The translations under genes and the position numbers were made by a program. From contig NC_087081.1 in NCBI RefSeq assembly GCF_026151205.1, forward strand, positions 5,823,246-5,887,245: a DNA stretch of 64,000 bases, written 5' to 3'. The notes under the pieces are model-generated. The model saw only the letters and a list, made by a program, of their open reading frames with translations. It did no database searches and was not told the DNA's origin. The stretch comes from Bolinopsis microptera (Eukaryota; Ctenophora; Tentaculata; Lobata; Bolinopsidae). Shown here one piece after another: positions 59,570 through 64,000 of the stretch (position 1 is its first letter; every line of letters starts with the position of its first letter).

Positions 59570-59705
59570 GTGGAGGCATTTTTACCTTACGTCATGTCGG
59601 GTGATTCGGAATCATGGCGTCCAAAAATACACCGATTTAGATTTAGATCAATTTCACGCCCAAAGGGCCTTTTCACAAGAATTTTCGTAAAATTTTTGTG
59701 AGTGC
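59570..59705 (+). repeat. Relative of the TIR element (GTGATTCGGAATCA segment)
   Basis: GTCGGGTGATTCGGAATCAT, CAAAAATACACCGATTTAG and AAAGGGCCTTTTCACAAGAA resemble the 5'-part landmarks of the elements at 5740-5895 and 58330-58420, on the opposite strand in part. It is a decayed or related copy. Confidence 0.45.
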
Positions 59706-59729
59706 GCGATTTAGTAGGAGCGGATAAAA

Positions 59730-59985
59730 TGGGTTAACTCGAACGGCCTAGCTCTTAATCTGAAGAAGACTTGCTATATGGTATTATCAAAAAGACAAAT
59801 AGATCTATCGCCTCTACACTCTACAGGTAAGAATCAACAACTCTCCTATTGAACGCAAAACATAGTCCAGGTTTTTAGGAGTTATCGTCGACGACAAACA
59901 AAAATGGGCCAGCCACATCCGAGCCGTCAAAACAAAAATGTCACGGTTTATAGGTGTTATGTTCAAAAATCTAAAAATCTAGATA
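59730..59985 (+). pseudogene. LINE reverse-transcriptase fragment
   Basis: Broken frames read LALNLKKTCYMVLSKRQIDL, then FLGVIVDDKQKWASHIRAVK and TKMSRFIGVMFKNLK. The pattern LN..KT.YM.. then FLGV..D..L.W..HI is the region just after the RT catalytic box in Jockey/CR1-type LINEs. Frame shifts show it is a relic. Confidence 0.7.
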
Positions 59986-60168
59986 GTTTTGTTAAGTTTT
60001 GAGCCTTGTATCTTTGAATAAGCAAAATCGCACATTAAAGCAATATCAAACAAACAACTTTGGTTCCCTAGTAAAAGTCTAAAGAATTTATTGTCTAAAA
60101 CATTTGCCTTTACAATTTAAACGCGACCTTTACGTGGAATTTCCCAACACTAGCATTAAACATTTCAG

Positions 60169-63100
60169 TGTGTCAATCACTTCCAAATTCCAACGAAGAC
60201 GACTCTTGGCAGATAACCGAAGTGGACGGGTTTCTAAGAAACGTGAAATGTGTAAATCTAAAACTTGTCTACAAATGCACGCATTCTGACGATGTTTATG
60301 ATTTGGCTTCATACACGATAAACGAACTCTTTTCTGTCACTGAGTACAACGGCACATGCTCAAACGACCCATACTTTTACCAAGCCTGCAAATTGGATGC
60401 AATCGCTGGGGTTATAAAGGGAGACGGGAAGACGGTTTGCGGGGTCTTTATTTGCTCTGAGATTGTACCCTCAGGTCACAAGGAGACTCACAAGGAAACT
60501 CACATAGACCACATATATCAATCTGGGTACGTTTGTGAGGACATCCAGGACTGTTTCAACACTAACATTGCTGAAGAAATTGGGTGTGAAAAAGAAGGGA
60601 GTGAAAAGGTGTATCTCCCAAGCGGGAAACAGATCGATGCGTTTGACTTGTGCAATGATAGATGTGACTTGCAAAGCTGTGAGGATGAGGCTAAGTGTAA
60701 CGGATATCAATACGGAACCTACTGTCCTGAAGTACAGAATAATAAGATGAGTGTTATATACTTAAGACCAATAGATACCTGCATCTCCAACAGGAATTGT
60801 CCAAGTAAGTATGATAGCAACTGTGTAGTCTCGAATGATATGCAATCTTCTTGCATAGCGTCTTCAGCACTTGGCAACAACCTCCACAAGGTCCTACTTC
60901 CAGATCACTTCAGATGTGCAACTATGAGAAATTTTGACTCTTACTGTTACAACTTCTTAGACCAGACAAACTGCTCAGATCCTTTAAAAGTCGGACTTTT
61001 CTGTGAGATCGAAGGGCATAATTCGAGCATATCAACACAGAAAATATGCATAGGGGACCCTTTGTGCGATGACCATATTGATACGCATTGCGTCCGAACC
61101 TCTTCAGCGTGTTTCGTGCATAAACACAGCCTGTGTGACTTTATGGAAGATTGCACAGACAAAAGCGATGAAACGACCTTTCGTTGCAGCAATTCTAGTC
61201 TCACTGTGGAAACGTGCACACGTAGACTTCTACAAACAGCGAGAAATCTTCCGATCCGGTTAGCTTGGTTAAAAGACGGTGAAATAGATTGCACAGATGG
61301 AAAGGATGAAAAAAAAGATTGGCCAAGTTGTGGACAAGGACAAACATTTCGATATGTTAGAGACACTACATCCTGTGGAAATGTATACCTCTGTTCATCC
61401 GGACGTGCGGACTTCATCGAATTCGCACAGCTGTGTGATGGTATAGAGACATGTGGCAATGAACTACAAGTCTGCAAACTTGCTCGTTTGTCAATTGAAA
61501 TACCCTCTTTAATTTCACTGACCTCTCCAGACGGACTGAATAGACATCTTTCATACTGTGTTCGAGGACTTAGCAACATGGAATACCTCAAAGACAAATG
61601 TGTAAGCGATTATTTTCATGCTAATAAAACTCTTGACGTCTTTGGCCAGACTGCCATTCATATCCACATTCCATCAAAAGCCCGAGAGTGTGACAGCCTA
61701 TTTGGGGAGAATTACGTTCTGACAAGTTGTAGTAAAAAATGTATTAACTCTTCATGTCCCATACAGAGCTTCGGGAGTCCGGAACAGTGTTCCGAACAAT
61801 TAAATTCCAAGGTCTTTACCACTGCAAACAACAAACACTTAACGTTCCTAAGGAAACGTCGAGCTGCTTATATAATGGATTACTTTGCTTGTAAGAACAA
61901 TTACAAATGTTTGGAATTTAAACAAGTGTGCGACCTAGTGGACGACTGTGGCGACGATTCTGACGAAATCATGTGCAAAAACCATTTCCAGTGCACCGAC
62001 ACAGGCTTCTACATTCCAATGACAAGCAAATGCGATGGCACTATCAACTGTTCTAATCTATCAGATGAGTGTAATGAAGATTGCTCAGTTAAAATCCTTA
62101 AGAACTGGATGCTGGCTGTGCTGTCGTGGACTATGGGGGTGATAGCCGTTTCTGCAAATTTGTGGGTCATCGTAAAGAGCATTGTATTTTTCAAAACTTG
62201 TAACAAATCAATGGTATTTGTGAACAAATGTCTAATCGTAATGATATCATTTGCGGACTTTCTAGTAGGCGTATATCTACTCTTCATCGCTACGTTCGAC
62301 ACTATAATCTACAAAGACAACTACTGCTCCCAGCAGAACATTTGGCTCACTAGTACATTTTGCCAGGTACTAGGGGTGATAAGTTCTATGGGATCACAAA
62401 TTTCCTTATTTGCCATGACGGGGCTGAGCATGACTCGAGTTAAAGGAGTTTACTCTGGCATGAAACGCCAAGGTGATGTTACCTCCAAACTAAAACTTAA
62501 GATGGTCTTGACAGGGGTCCTTCTTTGCTCAGTAGCTACTTTCATATCGGTATTTCCACTGATTAATAGATTTGAGGACTACTTCGTAAATGGGTTGACG
62601 TACGACACTGAGATGAGAATATTCATAGGACGGGTCAACAAGGAGACTCACTTTGCGGGCTTACAAGGCTTTTACGGGAGAATGAAACACCAGACACTGT
62701 CTTGGCATATGATAAATAAAATGGTGGATGGTATGTTTTCACATGACTATGACTACACAAACATCACTGAAACCAGAAGGAAAGTCACTTTTTATGGAAA
62801 CGATGGAGTGTGTCTCTTTAAATACTTCGTCAAAAACACGGACCCTCAGAGACATTTTGTCTGGTCAATCTTAGGAATAGACCTGCTGTGCTTCTTGATG
62901 ATAGCAGTCTGCTACATCTGTATAGGAGTCATAACAACACGTTCATCCCATGCTGTTAACGTCCACAAAAATGATGCAGCATCCAAAAGGAGGAGGAGAA
63001 CTAATAAAAAAATCGCAATTATCATCTGTACGGATTTTTTCTGCTGGGTACCTTTCATTGTGATCTGTGTCCTACATTCGTGTGAAGTGCTGGATGCAAC

Positions 63101-63614
63101 ATTTTTATACTCAATGTTCTCCATTGGTATTTTACCTATAAACTCAATGATTAACCCTCTCCTTTATGATGATACCTTCGCCAAAAACCTTACACTCCAA
63201 ACCTTTAAATTGTTTTTTGTTTCTGGAACATCAATAGTGGTGAACCTCCGGAGGCGTGGGAGAGACAATCTTGTGCACTTCGGAAGAGATGTAATTGAAA
63301 TGAAAAACATTGGCCCCGCAAATGATCCTGCACCAACTGATTTAGTAATAACAGCAGAGCATGCAGCGGAAGAAATAGTTGGAATGAGAAACATTGGCCC
63401 CGCAAATGATCCTGCACCAACTGATTTAGTAAAAACGGCAAAGTATGCAGCGGAAGAAATAATTGAAATGAGAAACATTGGCCACGCAAATGATCCTGCA
63501 CCAGCTGATTTAGTAAAAACGGCAGAGTATGCAGCGGAAGAAATAGTTGAAATGAAAATCATTGGCCCCACAAATGATCCTGCACCAACTGCAGAGATAA
63601 CGGATTCTACATAA
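60169..63614 (+). CDS. LDLa-repeat 7TM receptor paralogue with repeated C-terminal tail
   Basis: One large exon begins after the acceptor CATTTCAG (phase 1, as in the paralogue at 30.7 kb) and runs to TAA at 63612-63614, about 1147 codons. The first codon of the open frame is a GTG spanning the acceptor, so the start and signal peptide must be on an upstream exon that I did not find. The ectodomain has LDLa-like modules, including KHSLCDFMEDCTDKSDE, WLKDGEIDCTDGKDEKK and a canonical pair at about residues 570-637 (KQVCDLVDDCGDDSDEIMC, TSKCDGTINCSNLSDEC). The 7TM domain (about 648-1000) has SFADFLVGVYLL, FYGNDGVCLFKY, CTDFFCWVPFIV and NSMINPLLYDD. The tail carries four 28-residue repeats. It is a probable LGR/RXFP-type receptor with unknown ligand. 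Confidence 0.85.
63298..63605 (+). repeat. 84-bp coding tandem repeat, four copies
   Basis: ATTGGCC recurs at 63309, 63393, 63477 and 63561, exactly 84 bp apart. It encodes 28-residue units with NIGPANDPAPTDLV and EYAAEEIVEM. The last copy is shortened. The paralogue at 30.7 kb lacks it, so expansion followed receptor duplication. Confidence 0.95.
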
Positions 63615-63670
63615 AAGGCAATAGCTATTTGTAAATAGCTTTTTGTAAATTAATTCAGGGACACATTTCC

Positions 63671-64000
63671 GAGCGTGCTAAATCACTCTACAGTCGATCT
63701 TCGAGATTGTTCTAAAAGGGCCCCCGACGGTTGTAACCAACTTCAATCGATGTATTTTCGGACGCTAATTCCGAATCACCCCCCACGACATAGGGTTAAA
63801 ATGCTCCCCTGACGAGATATTGGCGAAAAACTGTCTCGTCGTCTCAATCACGTGATATGACCATATAAGGAAGTTAGTCTAATTTCTTGTTAGGGTTAGG
63901 GTTTCAGCATATGTTTTTGTTAAGGATGGGTTAGGGTTATAGTTGTGATCAGATTATAGGAATAGAGGGTTAGGGTTTCGAAAAGTCGTTCAGAACCAGC
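63671..64000 (+). mobile_element. TTAGGG-containing TIR element, cut by the window end
   Basis: It begins GCGTGCTAAATCACTCTACA and contains GGGCCCCCGACGGTTGTAAC, CATAGGGTTAAAATGCTCCC, CACGTGATATGACCATATAA and TTAGGG words. It matches 58303-58712 closely. The right terminus is beyond the window. Confidence 0.8.

Overview
The window reads as nuclear DNA of an invertebrate animal. It has canonical GT-AG introns, secreted and membrane proteins built from metazoan extracellular modules (LDL-receptor class A, PAN/apple, ephrin-receptor-like), 7TM receptors of the LGR/relaxin-receptor type, and many non-LTR, Penelope-like and DNA transposons. LDLa-bearing LGR-type receptors are abundant in early-branching animals and in lophotrochozoans. 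I cannot name the species from sequence alone.

Layout. Positions 1-15 kb hold no confident host gene. They are a mosaic of DNA-transposon relics, short dispersed repeats, a GGTCGGTCGGA minisatellite, a CCGGCTTATAA array, a broken transposase and a LINE tail. At 15.4-24.4 kb lies a small secreted-protein gene of three exons. Its first intron is almost wholly an 8.2 kb array of a 29-bp repeat, and its acceptor is made from the last repeat unit. At 25.1-30.5 kb is a nearly intact minus-strand LINE with RNase H. At 30.7-34.1 kb is a two-exon minus-strand LDLa-7TM receptor of about 1066 aa. At 36.1-41.1 kb a 5'-truncated Penelope-like element with a GIY-YIG domain abuts an RTE-like LINE whose RT catalytic motif is deleted. 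At 44.2-45.1 kb is a truncated third receptor relative.

From 46.0 to at least 57.4 kb runs a plus-strand gene for a secreted or surface protein: TATA box, signal-peptide exon, three tandem two-exon PAN modules, an ephrin-receptor-like exon and two more exons. All module boundaries are phase 1. Its introns carry foldback repeats, L1-like LINE tails duplicated together with the PAN exons, and two TA-flanked MITEs. At 60.2-63.6 kb lies a paralogue of the 30.7 kb receptor, with a four-copy 28-residue repeat in its cytoplasmic tail.

The LDLa-7TM proteins are probably ligand-sensing receptors, and the PAN protein and the small cysteine-containing protein are probably extracellular. No pathway linking them can be shown from sequence. 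The most unusual features are the splice-site-like minisatellite filling an intron, the duplicated PAN/LINE/foldback unit, and several palindromic or foldback repeat families, some with conserved GC-rich cores. Gene models were read by eye from ORFs and splice signals. Exact splice choices and all family names need database or transcript confirmation.
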